DNA from: Botrimarina colliarenosi
Lineage (GTDB): Bacteria > Planctomycetota > Planctomycetia > Pirellulales > Lacipirellulaceae
DNA length: 64,000 nucleotides
Assembly (NCBI RefSeq): GCF_007859955.1
Contig: NZ_SJPR01000001.1
Location: 1,741,590 to 1,805,589, forward strand
Direction: 5' to 3'
A program made the position numbers and the translations under genes. Under the pieces are notes generated by a model. The model had not been told where the DNA came from, ran no database searches, and was given only the letters and a program-made list of their open reading frames with translations. Below, piece by piece: positions 25,064-33,534 of this stretch (its first letter is position 1; each line of letters starts with the position of its first letter).

Positions 25064-26179
25064 ATGTCAATCGAGGACTACAACGCGAACGGCCGCCGCC
25101 ACCCGAACGGCGAAACTAACAATCGGGCCTTCGGCAAGGGTTCCCCCAACGACACGGATCCAGCGACGGGCGGACGAAACTTCTCGACGCCGTTCGTATT
25201 GGGAAGCGAGGTGTTCGACGCTTACGCCGCCGACCCCGACGGCGTGACGCGGATCGGCCATCACGTCGGCCTGCAGTGGGACTCCAACCCCGACCATCGT
25301 GAGCGGCTGGCGGACGCCGAGTCGCAGCGCGCCGACAACGAACGCCAGAAGCAGGAGCACCTGCACGACGTGGCCGTCGTGACCGCCGCGAAACGCCGCG
25401 CCCGTCTGGAACGCCGCCGCGTCGTCGGGGAGCCCAAGTTCCGCACCCCCGACGGCCGCCTCAAGTTCGACGCCAAGAAGGCGATCGTGCTCGCCGTGGC
25501 GGTCGCCGTGCTGTTGCTGGGCGAGTTTCTCGGGGCGACCAGCCTGGCGCTCATCAGCGGCTGGACCTTCATTGACGAGAGCTGGTGGCGGGCGGGGCTG
25601 CTAACTTTCCCGGTGGTTGTCTCGGGGTACGTGCAGCTCCGCAACTTCCTGATGCTCTTGCGGGGCCGCCCGCGACGCCGGTTCCGGCTGGGCGTGTTTG
25701 CGGTCGGCCTGGTGATCGCCGTCATGGGGCTGTTCCTCTTCAGCCTCTCGCTCGGCGACGCCCACCGCGAGACCGACGGCATGGCGCCGCCCGAACCGCT
25801 CGTCCCTTACGCCCTGCTCACATGTCTTTCGATGGGCGGCGCCGCCGTTTCGCTGCTGGCGGTCGAGAGCTGGCTCCAAGAGAAGATCGACGCCTGTCGG
25901 CAGAAGGTCTGCGAGACCGATCCGACCTACATCCGCCTCGACGCCAAGGTCAAGCAAGCGATGAAGCGCGTCGCGGAGCACGAATCGCGCCAAATCGACG
26001 CCGAATCGACGCTCAAACAACTGCAGTGCGACCGGGCCGCCTGGGTCGATTGGGCGCAGAGCCAAGTCCGCCTCCGTCAGATCGAGCGATCTACGCAGCA
26101 GCAGCGTGACGCCGAGCAGCGTCGCCTCGTCGCGGCGAAGCGGCAGGCCGACTTGGAACTGAGCGCCTTCAAGAACTGA
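25064..26179 (+). CDS. four-helix membrane protein with coiled-coil tail
   Basis: Protein of 371 residues, ATG preceded by AGGAGG. The soluble, polar N-terminus (1-135) has FSTPFVLGSEVFDAYA and an Arg/Lys-rich helix. Four membrane helices at about 140-168, 176-198, 208-230 and 246-268 are followed by a long coiled coil (about 280-365) facing the cytosol. Topology resembles adaptor or gating subunits that recruit an ATPase, and the coupling ATPase is encoded two genes on. No family recognised. First gene of the plus-strand operon divergent from the sigma-led operon. Confidence 0.65.
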   Translation: MSIEDYNANGRRHPNGETNNRAFGKGSPNDTDPATGGRNFSTPFVLGSEVFDAYAADPDGVTRIGHHVGLQWDSNPDHRERLADAESQRADNERQKQEHLHDVAVVTAAKRRARLERRRVVGEPKFRTPDGRLKFDAKKAIVLAVAVAVLLLGEFLGATSLALISGWTFIDESWWRAGLLTFPVVVSGYVQLRNFLMLLRGRPRRRFRLGVFAVGLVIAVMGLFLFSLSLGDAHRETDGMAPPEPLVPYALLTCLSMGGAAVSLLAVESWLQEKIDACRQKVCETDPTYIRLDAKVKQAMKRVAEHESRQIDAESTLKQLQCDRAAWVDWAQSQVRLRQIERSTQQQRDAEQRRLVAAKRQADLELSAFKN

Positions 26180-26251
26180 TCGCCCTCCCTCGGGCTCCTT
26201 TCATTCACCAATTCCTCTCATTCATCAACCCCTCGTTAAGGAAACCTACGG

Positions 26252-27781
26252 ATGAACGTCTTCACGCTTACCAGGCGCCTGTTCTGGGCGACGCTCGTCG
26301 CCGCCCTCAGCGGCTGCTGCGCCCCAGCGCTCGCGGCGCCCACGGTTGAACGCTTCTACTTTATCGCCGACGAACTCGACCCGGCGCCGCGCCAGGCGGC
26401 CTACCGCGCCGTTACCCGGTTGCTCACTGAAACCGCCGTTCCGGGCGAGTACGTCACCATCGTCGCGACCCCCGCCCACACACCGATCGCCACCCTCGCG
26501 GTCCCGGCCGGCTCAAAAACGGTCCGGCTCCGCAAGCCGGCCATCCGACCGCAAGTCCGCGCCCTCGCGGCCTTCTTCGAGAAGAAAGGGGCGGGGGGGT
26601 CGACGCAGGCCGAGCCCCAGAAAATCGCCACCACGGTGCGCTCGCTGCGTCGCACCGAGTTGCCCCTCAAAATCGTCGTCGTCGCCGACCCGGTCTATCG
26701 CAACGACGACTACCCGACGTGGTCGATGACCGGTGGCAAGGTTCCCTGCGACGGCTCGGTCTTCGTCGATTACTCGCCGTGGCGCGTCACCCAGAAGCTG
26801 CCCAAGAACACGAGCGTCGCCTGGATGACGCCGACCGCTGGGTTTGGAGACGACCTGTTCCATCAGGAAGCGATCACCCGTTGGCACCGGCGCTACCTGC
26901 TGGCGTTGGGCGGATCGCTCGACTGCGTCACCCCGAACGCCGACCTGGCTTTCAACTACGCCGGTTCGCAGTTCGGTGAACCGCTCGGCAAGTTGGAGGA
27001 TGCGGCCGGGATGCGGTCGGTGGTCTCGGTAGCGGAGACCGTCGAGCCGGTCGTCATCCCGGCGCCGGCCATCCAACCGCCCGTGACGGCGCCGGTCATC
27101 GAAGAGCCCTCCATCGATGTTCAAGTCCCCGCGGCGCCCGCTCCGGCGACGGCGCTTCCGATCGACTGGTGTGACACGCCCCCCTCGGCGCTCGACGCGC
27201 TGCGGGGAGACCTACGCCATGTCGTGTTCTTGCGGGACCTCTCCCGCTCCATGATCGAGAGCATCGATGGCGAGGATTGCAGCGACGTCAATGCGGCGGT
27301 CCTCCGCGACATGAACGAGAAGCTAAGCGGCATCGCGTGCGAGCGGTTCGCCGTGATCGGTTTTGGGGGCGAGGGGACCGTAGGGAGCGTAGTGCGGCTG
27401 TGCCGTCACCCGTCGCTGTTCTGGCGTCCCGTCTGGGCGACGGCCACGCCCCAAAGCCGTCAGGCGGCGAGCCGGGCGGTCGCCCGTTGGGAGGTCCGCG
27501 GCGGTACCTCGACCCTCGCCGCCCTTCAAGAAGTACGCCGGCTGGACGGGGTCACCAGCGTGATCCTCTGGTCGGACGGCCTGCCGAGCATCGGCACTGG
27601 CGCCGACACGCAGCGAGAGGTGCTCGACCTGGTGCGTGAGTTGGGGGCCGAAGGGATCGTCATCAACACGATCGGCGCCGGCAACCTGTCGGGCCGCGGC
27701 GGTGGGACGCTCGACCTGGAGGGTTGCCAGTTCCTCAAAGAGATCGCCGACCTGACCGGCGGCGCCTACTTGGCCCTGTGA
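26252..27781 (+). CDS. von Willebrand factor A domain lipoprotein
   Basis: Protein of 509 residues. Signal sequence with the lipobox LSGC (Cys at about 22) predicts a lipid-anchored envelope protein. The first 240 residues read as one domain (ERFYFIADELDPAP, then LPLKIVVVADPVYRNDDYP), itself alpha/beta. A linker with PAPAIQPP-type repeats leads to a C-terminal VWA domain with the metal-ion site DLSRS (about residues 329-333) and a later WSDGLPSIG loop. VWA domains mediate metal-dependent protein contacts. Located between a membrane protein and the coupling ATPase, it may be an external adhesion or assembly factor of the transfer machinery. That is inference; the VWA call is solid. Confidence 0.8.
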   Translation: MNVFTLTRRLFWATLVAALSGCCAPALAAPTVERFYFIADELDPAPRQAAYRAVTRLLTETAVPGEYVTIVATPAHTPIATLAVPAGSKTVRLRKPAIRPQVRALAAFFEKKGAGGSTQAEPQKIATTVRSLRRTELPLKIVVVADPVYRNDDYPTWSMTGGKVPCDGSVFVDYSPWRVTQKLPKNTSVAWMTPTAGFGDDLFHQEAITRWHRRYLLALGGSLDCVTPNADLAFNYAGSQFGEPLGKLEDAAGMRSVVSVAETVEPVVIPAPAIQPPVTAPVIEEPSIDVQVPAAPAPATALPIDWCDTPPSALDALRGDLRHVVFLRDLSRSMIESIDGEDCSDVNAAVLRDMNEKLSGIACERFAVIGFGGEGTVGSVVRLCRHPSLFWRPVWATATPQSRQAASRAVARWEVRGGTSTLAALQEVRRLDGVTSVILWSDGLPSIGTGADTQREVLDLVRELGAEGIVINTIGAGNLSGRGGGTLDLEGCQFLKEIADLTGGAYLAL

Positions 27782-27832
27782 GTTTTGCCCCACCAAGCAA
27801 GTACCTCGCCCACCTCAGAAGGAATCATTCCC

Positions 27833-29500
27833 ATGAACCCCTCTCAACCTGCTGCGGCCAATCGGCCGCTCCCGCTGCCCTCGTTCTTCATGCTGTCGAT
27901 CTGGCTACTCGGCGCGTGGAAGCTGTGGCGTCCCGCGATGAACGGCGATGATCTGGCGATCTTTGGAATGCTGGTCTGCGTCGGCCTCGGTCTGAAGTTT
28001 GGCGTCCAGTGGCTCAACGCCCTCGACGAATGCTCCGACCGCCAAGAAGCCCAGGCCGCTCTGGCCAGCTACTCCGACAAGCAGGGCGCCGCCAAGCTGG
28101 GCGATTTGGCCGACGCCAGGCGCGCAGCGCTGACGACGAGCCGAGGCCTACAACTCGGATCGCTCAAGGGCCAACGCCTCAGCTACGCCGGTTCCAATCA
28201 CGTCTGGATTACCGGCCCCCCCGGCTCAGGGAAGGGGACGGGGCCGTTCGGCGTCACCGGCCTCACCGCTCGTGTCGGCGACGACCCGCAGGGGGATCCG
28301 TTTAGCCAGTTCTGGAACGACCCGGCCCTGGAGAGTTTTTGTTTACTCAACAAGCGGCAACGCGAGTTGGGCCGCCGCGTCGTCGTTATCTGCGGCGAGC
28401 CCGAACGGCTCAAGCGCGAATTGGGGATCGAGTTCGACGCGGTACGGGTCAACCCGGCGACCATCATGGACCCGGCGAGCGACACGGTCGTCGATGACGC
28501 CCGCATGCTGGCGATGCTCGTCTTCCCCGGCCAGCCCCCTGAAAAACGGAGCGGCAACACGGGCCACTTCGAGGACACCAGCCGGATCGCGATCAAGACG
28601 CACGCCCTCGACGAGCTGTCGGTCGAGGGGGTCGTCACACTGCCGGCGCTGCAGCGCCGCATGGCGGGCGACCAGACCGCCGTCATCGCCGCGATGCTCA
28701 ACAACGACGCCTACGAGGGGGCGATCGCCGAAGGCGCCGCCAAGCTGCAGAGCATCCTGGTCGATTCCCCCGAGGAGTGGTCGGGCGTGATGAGCACGGT
28801 GGCGCGGGCCCTGGAACTCTACGACGGGTTCAGCTCGTACGGCAAAAGCGTCAGCAACGCCAACTGGGATTGGGTGATGATGAAGCAAGAACCGACGGCG
28901 GCCTTCCTGTGCAACAGCGCCGACCGCGCCCTGACGCACGCGGGGCACAAGAACCTGATGCTCGGCAGCGCGATCGAGTCATTGGCCCGGGTGCGGACCC
29001 GGCGTCGCATCACCTTCTATTTGGACGAGTGCGCCGGGCTCCGCTACCTGCCAACGTTGCCCCACGCGATGGCCGAGTACCGCAAGTTTGGTCAGCAGTA
29101 TGTCTTGGGCTGGCAGCAGTTCTCGCAGGCGCAGCGGATCTACGGCCACGAACTGGCTCGGGAGATGCTCGGCATGTGTGAGGCGGTCCTGGCGATGAAC
29201 ACCCGCGAGCCAAGCGACTGCAAAATGCTCTCGGAGATGATCGGCTCGACGACGCAGGCGACCGCGTCGCAGTCGGTTGACTTCGCTCCCGGCGGCGGCC
29301 CCCCAAAGGTCTCTTACAACGGCTCGTTCCAGACGCAGCCGGTGCTCCGCCCCGAGGCGATCCGCACGCTCGGCAAGGACAAGGCGCTGCTGATCTGCGG
29401 CGACGAGCCGGCGCTGGTCCTCGACAAAGTGAGCTACCTGAAGGATCGCCGGCTGCGTCGCCTGGCGGGCGCTAACCCCTACTTTCGCAAGGAGAACTGA
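27833..29500 (+). CDS. type IV coupling protein (TraG/VirD4-type ATPase)
   Basis: Protein of 555 residues. Two N-terminal membrane helices (about 15-33 and 42-60) are followed by the ATPase: Walker A in ITGPPGSGKGTGPFG (about residues 126-140), Walker B in ITFYLDECAGL (about 393-403) and the TraG-type QQFSQAQRIYG and SEMIGSTT segments later. Coupling proteins dock the relaxosome to a type IV secretion channel and energise DNA export. I start at the ATG at 27833 (AAGGAA about ten bases upstream), trimming 16 residues. The relaxase at 9528-11084 is the obvious client. No VirB4, VirB6 or VirB11 gene is present in the window, so either the channel is supplied elsewhere or the surrounding novel membrane proteins provide it. 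Confidence 0.85.
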   Translation: MNPSQPAAANRPLPLPSFFMLSIWLLGAWKLWRPAMNGDDLAIFGMLVCVGLGLKFGVQWLNALDECSDRQEAQAALASYSDKQGAAKLGDLADARRAALTTSRGLQLGSLKGQRLSYAGSNHVWITGPPGSGKGTGPFGVTGLTARVGDDPQGDPFSQFWNDPALESFCLLNKRQRELGRRVVVICGEPERLKRELGIEFDAVRVNPATIMDPASDTVVDDARMLAMLVFPGQPPEKRSGNTGHFEDTSRIAIKTHALDELSVEGVVTLPALQRRMAGDQTAVIAAMLNNDAYEGAIAEGAAKLQSILVDSPEEWSGVMSTVARALELYDGFSSYGKSVSNANWDWVMMKQEPTAAFLCNSADRALTHAGHKNLMLGSAIESLARVRTRRRITFYLDECAGLRYLPTLPHAMAEYRKFGQQYVLGWQQFSQAQRIYGHELAREMLGMCEAVLAMNTREPSDCKMLSEMIGSTTQATASQSVDFAPGGGPPKVSYNGSFQTQPVLRPEAIRTLGKDKALLICGDEPALVLDKVSYLKDRRLRRLAGANPYFRKEN

Positions 29501-29503
29501 ATC

Positions 29504-29821
29504 ATGGCCTGGACGATGGGACAAACGCCCCTCGACCCGTCTGGCACTTGGCGTTGGCGGCGTCGGCAACTGCGAAACGTCGCTGTCGTGCTGATGGCCC
29601 TAGTGGCGCTCGGGCACGCGGTCGGTGTCCCGCACCTCCGCTGGGAGTACACGTACCGCGGACCGCGGTCGTCGCCGGTGATCTCGTCGGGGACCTACAT
29701 CGGGCCGACCGGCGTCCACACGATCTGCGCGTGCGATCGAGAGTGTTCGTTGGTCGTATTCATCAAGCCGCAACGGCCGCTCTGGGGCCTGCTCGGAGAG
29801 CTGACGGAGACCCCCTCATGA
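29504..29821 (+). CDS. small single-pass membrane protein
   Basis: Protein of 105 residues starting three bases after the coupling protein stop. A basic N-terminus (WRWRRRQLRN) precedes one membrane helix (about 25-45), with a short Cys-containing external domain (GVHTICACDRECSLVVFI). No family recognised. Tight spacing puts it in the coupling-protein operon; it may be a partner subunit in the membrane. It overlaps the next ATG by four bases. Confidence 0.55.
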   Translation: MAWTMGQTPLDPSGTWRWRRRQLRNVAVVLMALVALGHAVGVPHLRWEYTYRGPRSSPVISSGTYIGPTGVHTICACDRECSLVVFIKPQRPLWGLLGELTETPS

Positions 29822-30246
29822 ACGAACGCTTGAAACGGATCGACGAAGAGTTGGCAGCCGAGCTGTCGCAGATCGAGGGTTCACTCACCGAAATCGACAC
29901 GCGTCGCAGCGGTCTGCTGGCGGATCGAGAACGGATCACCGCGAGCCTCACGGCGCTGCGAGCCGGCCAAGTCTCTGTGACGAAGGCGCGAGGCCGTTCT
30001 CACAAACCATGTGCGACGAAGGCTGATGTGGCCCAGGCGGTGCAGAGTCTGATCGAGCAGAACGGGCCTTGCCCGGAAGACGACCTGATCGGCTTGGTCG
30101 AAGACCGCTTGCGTGAGGCGGGAAAAAGCCTCTCGGGCTTCAAGCTCCGCTACCAAGGCGTCCGCGAGGCGCTGCTTGTGGAAACGACCGGAGGCCGGCT
30201 CGGCCTGGTCACGACTGAACTCCAACCGAGGCGAACCGCCGGATGA
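29818..30246 (+). CDS. coiled-coil protein in transfer operon
   Basis: Protein of 142 residues; ATG at 29818 overlaps the upstream TGA (ATGA). Residues 1-50 form a coiled coil (RIDEELAAELSQIEGSLTEI), then a basic linker (TKARGRSHKP) and a C-terminal part with the winged-helix-like pattern VAQAVQSLIEQNG ... LRYQGVREALL. Possibly DNA-binding. No known family. Both ends overlap neighbours by four bases, implying coordinated translation. Confidence 0.6.
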   Translation: MNERLKRIDEELAAELSQIEGSLTEIDTRRSGLLADRERITASLTALRAGQVSVTKARGRSHKPCATKADVAQAVQSLIEQNGPCPEDDLIGLVEDRLREAGKSLSGFKLRYQGVREALLVETTGGRLGLVTTELQPRRTAG

Positions 30247-30992
30247 ACCCGCACGACGAACTCAAAGATAAGGAACGCTCGCTCCGCGAAGACCTCGCCA
30301 ATGTGCAGGACGTGGTGCTCGACTTGAACCGGGAGGACGCCATCCTCCGCGGGGCTCGCGCGAAGATCGAGGGCCAGCAGAAGGAGACAGCGATGGACCG
30401 TCACAAGGCGACCGAAGCGAAACGTAATCGGCAAGAGTGGCTCTCTAAGCAGCCTGCGACGAAGAAGGACGATCGCCTTTACCAGAGCCAGAGCGAATGG
30501 CTCGAAAAGCTCGATCACCGTCGGGCGAGCCTCAAAGCGAGAGAGCAGAAGATCGACGAACAGATCGCCGACCTCGACGCCCGGCGCCGGCCCTTCATTG
30601 AGAGCCAGCAGCGTTTGTTGGAACAGATCGACCAAACGGTCGCGGCGCGTCACGACCTCCACTTCGAACCGATTCCCCGCAAGAAGGAGACCGATCCGAT
30701 GAAAGTCCCCGGACCTGACGAGTTCCGACGCGTGAGCGCCAACAAATCACCCTCAATTACGCCGACGCAGAAGAAGCCCTTGGCGAGTGCTCAGCGCCTC
30801 GAAGAACTCAAGAAGCGGCTCGATAAAGCCAAGCCGGCGCCCGGGCTGAACCCTCCCGGCATGGCGCCCAACCTCGCCAAACGCGTGAAGGCCAACAAGG
30901 CGATCGGCGACGAGATTGTCAGCATCCAGAAGGCAATGGCCAATCGGCGCGGTCAGGCTCGCGACGGGTTCAAGCGTTCGGCGGGCGGCTGA
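30243..30992 (+). CDS. long coiled-coil protein in transfer operon
   Basis: Protein of 249 residues starting by ATGA overlap. Residues 1-135 are a near-continuous Lys/Glu/Gln-rich coiled coil (LKAREQKIDEQIADLDARRR). The rest is basic and proline-containing, ending KRSAGG. It lacks membrane segments. It could be a cytosolic scaffold or DNA-bridging factor for the relaxosome or coupling protein. Last gene of the operon before a long inverted repeat. Confidence 0.6.
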   Translation: MNPHDELKDKERSLREDLANVQDVVLDLNREDAILRGARAKIEGQQKETAMDRHKATEAKRNRQEWLSKQPATKKDDRLYQSQSEWLEKLDHRRASLKAREQKIDEQIADLDARRRPFIESQQRLLEQIDQTVAARHDLHFEPIPRKKETDPMKVPGPDEFRRVSANKSPSITPTQKKPLASAQRLEELKKRLDKAKPAPGLNPPGMAPNLAKRVKANKAIGDEIVSIQKAMANRRGQARDGFKRSAGG

Positions 30993-31028
30993 GGGTCTGA
31001 TTGACTCCGCCGAAACGCAAACGAGAGA

Positions 31029-31082
31029 GAGCCCGCCCGACCCGGCGTGCGCCAACACGTTGACCCGGGTCGGGGCAGGCTC
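31029..31082 (+). repeat. long imperfect hairpin after the coupling-protein operon
   Basis: GAGCCCGCCCGACCCG (31029-31044) pairs with 31066-31082 with one bulge, and a small CGTG/CACG stem fits in the loop. There is no T run, so it is at most a weak terminator or an attenuator ahead of the HTH gene. Confidence 0.5.
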
Positions 31083-31128
31083 CAGCACAACCAGCCCCTC
31101 GCGGGGCCAGCAGTGGAGATTGTACTCA

Positions 31129-31428
31129 ATGAACGGTGATCGACGGTTCCCTGCCGCAGAGGAACTGAGCCTGGGCGAGGCGGCCGGACTGCTAAACCTC
31201 GACCGGAGGACCGTGAAGAAGTTGATCGAGCAGGGGGTGCTGCCCGCGCGTCTGGCGTCGCCTCCGAACAGCCGCCGGCCACGGTACCGTCTTCCCGCCG
31301 AGAACGTGCTTTCCTACCGCAACACGTACAAGACCTTCCAGAGGCCGGCCCGTCATGAGGGAAAGCAAGCGGCTCGCCGTCGCGGCGACGATGGCTTTCC
31401 GCATATCCGGCTACGAAGGGCGACCTGA
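31129..31428 (+). CDS. helix-turn-helix (excisionase/MerR-like) DNA-binding protein
   Basis: Protein of 99 residues from the ATG at 31129 with GGAG 11 bases upstream. Residues 9-60 (LSLGEAAGLLNLDRRTVKKL, then IEQGVLPARL and PRYRLPAENVLSY) are the winged helix-turn-helix used by excisionases and small regulators. The tail is Arg-rich. It is the last gene before the region containing a short match to the tRNA-Pro 3' end, so it could be a recombination directionality factor or a regulator of the upstream operon. Confidence 0.7.
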   Translation: MNGDRRFPAAEELSLGEAAGLLNLDRRTVKKLIEQGVLPARLASPPNSRRPRYRLPAENVLSYRNTYKTFQRPARHEGKQAARRRGDDGFPHIRLRRAT

Positions 31429-31680
31429 TTTTGTACTGGTCTATGCGGTGAGTATTGGGCTTTGCAGGTCAAGCCAAACCAATCTGCTGAAAAGTGTCGG
31501 GCCGACGCAGGTTTGAGCAACCCTAAAACCACCGAGGTCTTCATCACCGCCCGCAGCTCGGTAAGAGGCCAGGAGCGAATGGGTAACCCAACCGTCGCAG
31601 TTTCACGACCGACCAAACTTGCGGCTGCCAAAGGACCTCGGCAGTGTTGCCAGCGGATTCGGAGCATGCTCGACCCCGCC
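31429..31680. other. gene-free spacer with candidate attachment-core match
   Basis: No convincing gene. It contains GTCGGGCCGAC at 31496-31506, identical to 41091-41101 at the 3' end of the tRNA-Pro gene. The flanking bases are only loosely similar (AGG, then TT and GA spacing). See findings. Confidence 0.35.
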
Positions 31681-31778
31681 TAGCGACACAGTTCACCGGG
31701 CCCGAGGAGTTGACTTGGAATTCAGAACCGTCGCCCGACGACGGCGCCGGTGCAATCGATTGTTACCCAGCTTTCACC
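31681..31778. repeat. cassette-flanking direct repeat, copy 1
   Basis: 98 bases in direct orientation with 32334-32430 (97 bases). Shared blocks include GTTCACCGGGCCC near the left end and TTACCCAGCTTTCACC at the right end; the middle is more divergent. The HEPN gene stop codon lies inside this copy. Confidence 0.8.
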
Positions 31779-32325
31779 ATGGGCGATTGCCAGTCTGCGA
31801 TTGAACGTGATCCGAAACAATAACATCAATTCGATCGGCCAGCCTTTCAACGCAGCCTTTCCATTTCTTGGCGGTTAGTTTTGACACCGTTTTTGAGCCG
31901 CCGTGTGCGATCGAATTTCGAGCAGTGACGAGCTTCCCAAGGGTTTCTTGAACCTTGGCATTTGTAAATTTCTGCCACCGAACATCTCGATGCTGCATGA
32001 TCCATGGAAGGCCGAGATTGAAGAACAGTCGATTGACTTTGAAGACGCTTGCGTTGTTCAGGCTCCCACTCGTGTCTTTCTTCAAGGTCTTTCGGTCGGC
32101 CTCTGTTTCATTCGCGTGAATCAAATCGACGGCCGCGTCAAATACCTCTTCAATGTATCCCTCGAATGATGCAGCGAGCATGACTACAGCTGAACGGATA
32201 AGGGCGGCCCCTTTTTTCTGAGCGGGCCGTCCGGCGTTCGCGGGGCAAACAGTGTCGCGCGCTGTCATAATCTCGTCGAAGTCTTTCAGGCGACGAGTCA
32301 AATCTGTGCGGGCTTGTGAGGACAT
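31774..32325 (-). CDS. HEPN-domain protein (RiboL-PSP/MAE_28990-like)
   Basis: Protein of 183 residues from the ATG at 32325. The HEPN signature is RNSIAHG (Arg136, His141, the R-x4-H catalytic pattern) preceded by a helix with IRSAVVMLAASFEGYIEEVF typical of the RiboL-PSP-HEPN/MAE_28990 group. Such proteins are usually RNases acting in toxin-antitoxin or abortive-infection systems. No adjacent antitoxin gene is visible, so it may be a solitary effector or its partner was lost. It lies between two direct repeats of about 98 bases, and an IS5-family element sits about 370 bases upstream. Confidence 0.75.
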   Translation of the reverse strand: MSSQARTDLTRRLKDFDEIMTARDTVCPANAGRPAQKKGAALIRSAVVMLAASFEGYIEEVFDAAVDLIHANETEADRKTLKKDTSGSLNNASVFKVNRLFFNLGLPWIMQHRDVRWQKFTNAKVQETLGKLVTARNSIAHGGSKTVSKLTAKKWKGCVERLADRIDVIVSDHVQSQTGNRPW

Positions 32326-32333
32326 GTGCTGGG

Positions 32334-32430
32334 TAACGACTCGGTTCACCGGGCCCAAGGAATTGATCTGGATTTCAGTCCTGACGCCTGACGAGGGATA
32401 CGGTGCTACCGATTTTACCCAGCTTTCACC
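32334..32430. repeat. cassette-flanking direct repeat, copy 2
   Basis: Second copy of the repeat at 31681-31778. Its ends are mutually inverted (GCTGGGTAA just before 32334 to 32336, TTACCCAGC near the right end), so the single strand could fold back. From 32431 to 32695 I see no gene I would defend. Confidence 0.75.
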
Positions 32431-32704
32431 TCGGGATTGCTCAGCAGTCCTTAAGCAGGTATCCGAGGCCCACTGCCGGACACGCCGCACAGTGGCGCGA
32501 TCCGCGGTCCGTCCGTACCGCCCGTTTGCCTGTCGGCAAGTATACGGCGGATGCCCCGCCTTCGCGACCTTCAGTTTCCGGCCAAGTCGCCGAGGTGATC
32601 CACGTCGGTGCATCGTAGCCCGGTGTCGCTTCGGCCCCAAGTCGAGGCTTCCGTGGCCTAACACGCCCACTGGCTCAACATCATCATGAGCGCTAGAGGC
32701 AGTT

Positions 32705-33115
32705 TCATAACCGTCGAAGACAGATCACCAGACAAGCGAGTTTAACAAAGCCGTGGTAGAGATGGGCGTAGACTTCGTAGCGGGTGACGACCCGGCGGAA
32801 GTCGTGCAGCCAGGCGATGGTGCGTTCGATCTTCCAACGCTTCCGGTAACGCCGGAGCTTCCTACCGTCCTGCGTCGGCTTGCGGACGCGACCCTTGCGG
32901 TGCGGGCAGACCAGTTCGATCCCGCGCTGGGCGAGCCGTTCGCGCAGCGGGTCGCTGTCGGCGGCCTTGTCATACACCAACCGCGGTGGGACGTGGTCGG
33001 TCACTGCCTCGTCCAGCAGCGACTCGATGAGGTTTACTTCGGCGTGGTTGGCCGCTTCGATGTCGGTCGCCAACGGGATCCCGTTGCCATCGGCAAGGAC
33101 CATGACCTTGGTCAC
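32705..33115 (-). CDS. IS5-family transposase, second frame
   Basis: Frame of about 136 residues expressed by -1 frameshifting from the first frame. It carries the rest of the DDE domain: TKVMVLADGNGIPLATDIE, LVYDKAADSDPLR (second Asp region) and RYRKRWKIERTIAWLHDFRR with the Y-R-E type C-terminal motif (RWKIERTIAWL holds the catalytic Glu). A separate start here is unlikely to be used. Confidence 0.85.
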   Translation of the reverse strand: MTKVMVLADGNGIPLATDIEAANHAEVNLIESLLDEAVTDHVPPRLVYDKAADSDPLRERLAQRGIELVCPHRKGRVRKPTQDGRKLRRYRKRWKIERTIAWLHDFRRVVTRYEVYAHLYHGFVKLACLVICLRRL

Positions 33116-33534
33116 CTTGCCCCGACGGGTCGGCCCGATGCGATCCCCCCTTTTTTAGCCGAGGCGAACGTGCCATCGGCGAAGCCTTCCTCCCAGTCGA
33201 TCTGGCCCGACTCGTCGAGCAGGCGGATCAGGCGACGGTGGACGCGATCGAGCGTGCCGTCGGTCGTCCACTCGACGAAGCGACGCCAGCAGGTTGGGTA
33301 CGAGGGGAAGCACCTCGGCAAGTCCTTCCAGCGGGCTCCGCTGCGGAGAACCCACAGCACACCCTCCAAGCAGGCCCGTGAGTCAACGCGAGGCCGACCG
33401 CCTTGCGGGCTGGCCTTCGGCGGCTTGAACAGGTCGCCAATCATCGCCCACTGCTCGTCGCTGAGCTGCGGACGCATTGAATTCGATTCGGGCTCCATCC
33501 TGGACCCCGCGTCACCGCGGGATCGATCGCTCAT
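33112..33534 (-). CDS. IS5-family transposase, first frame
   Basis: Frame of 140 residues; the conserved part begins at MRPQLSDEQWAMIGDLF. It carries the N-terminal helix-turn-helix region and the first catalytic aspartate in WEEGFADGTFASAKKGG. The frame runs out after an AAAAAAGGGGGG slippery tract (about 33147-33158 on plus, read on minus), where a -1 shift joins it to the second frame with continuous family similarity (KRGDRIGPTRRGKVTKVM). The fused product is the active enzyme. Confidence 0.85.
   Translation of the reverse strand: MSDRSRGDAGSRMEPESNSMRPQLSDEQWAMIGDLFKPPKASPQGGRPRVDSRACLEGVLWVLRSGARWKDLPRCFPSYPTCWRRFVEWTTDGTLDRVHRRLIRLLDESGQIDWEEGFADGTFASAKKGGIASGRPVGAR

Noticed and set aside
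1..31000. A long copy of the tRNA-Pro 3' end marking the left boundary of the whole island
   Set aside because: None noticed by eye apart from the 11-base match at 31496; the true left end may lie outside the window.
31681..32430. Integron attC sites around the HEPN gene
   Set aside because: Ends lack RYYYAAC/GTTRRRY cores (GGGTAAC and GTTACCC instead) and no integron integrase is recognised; kept only as direct repeats.
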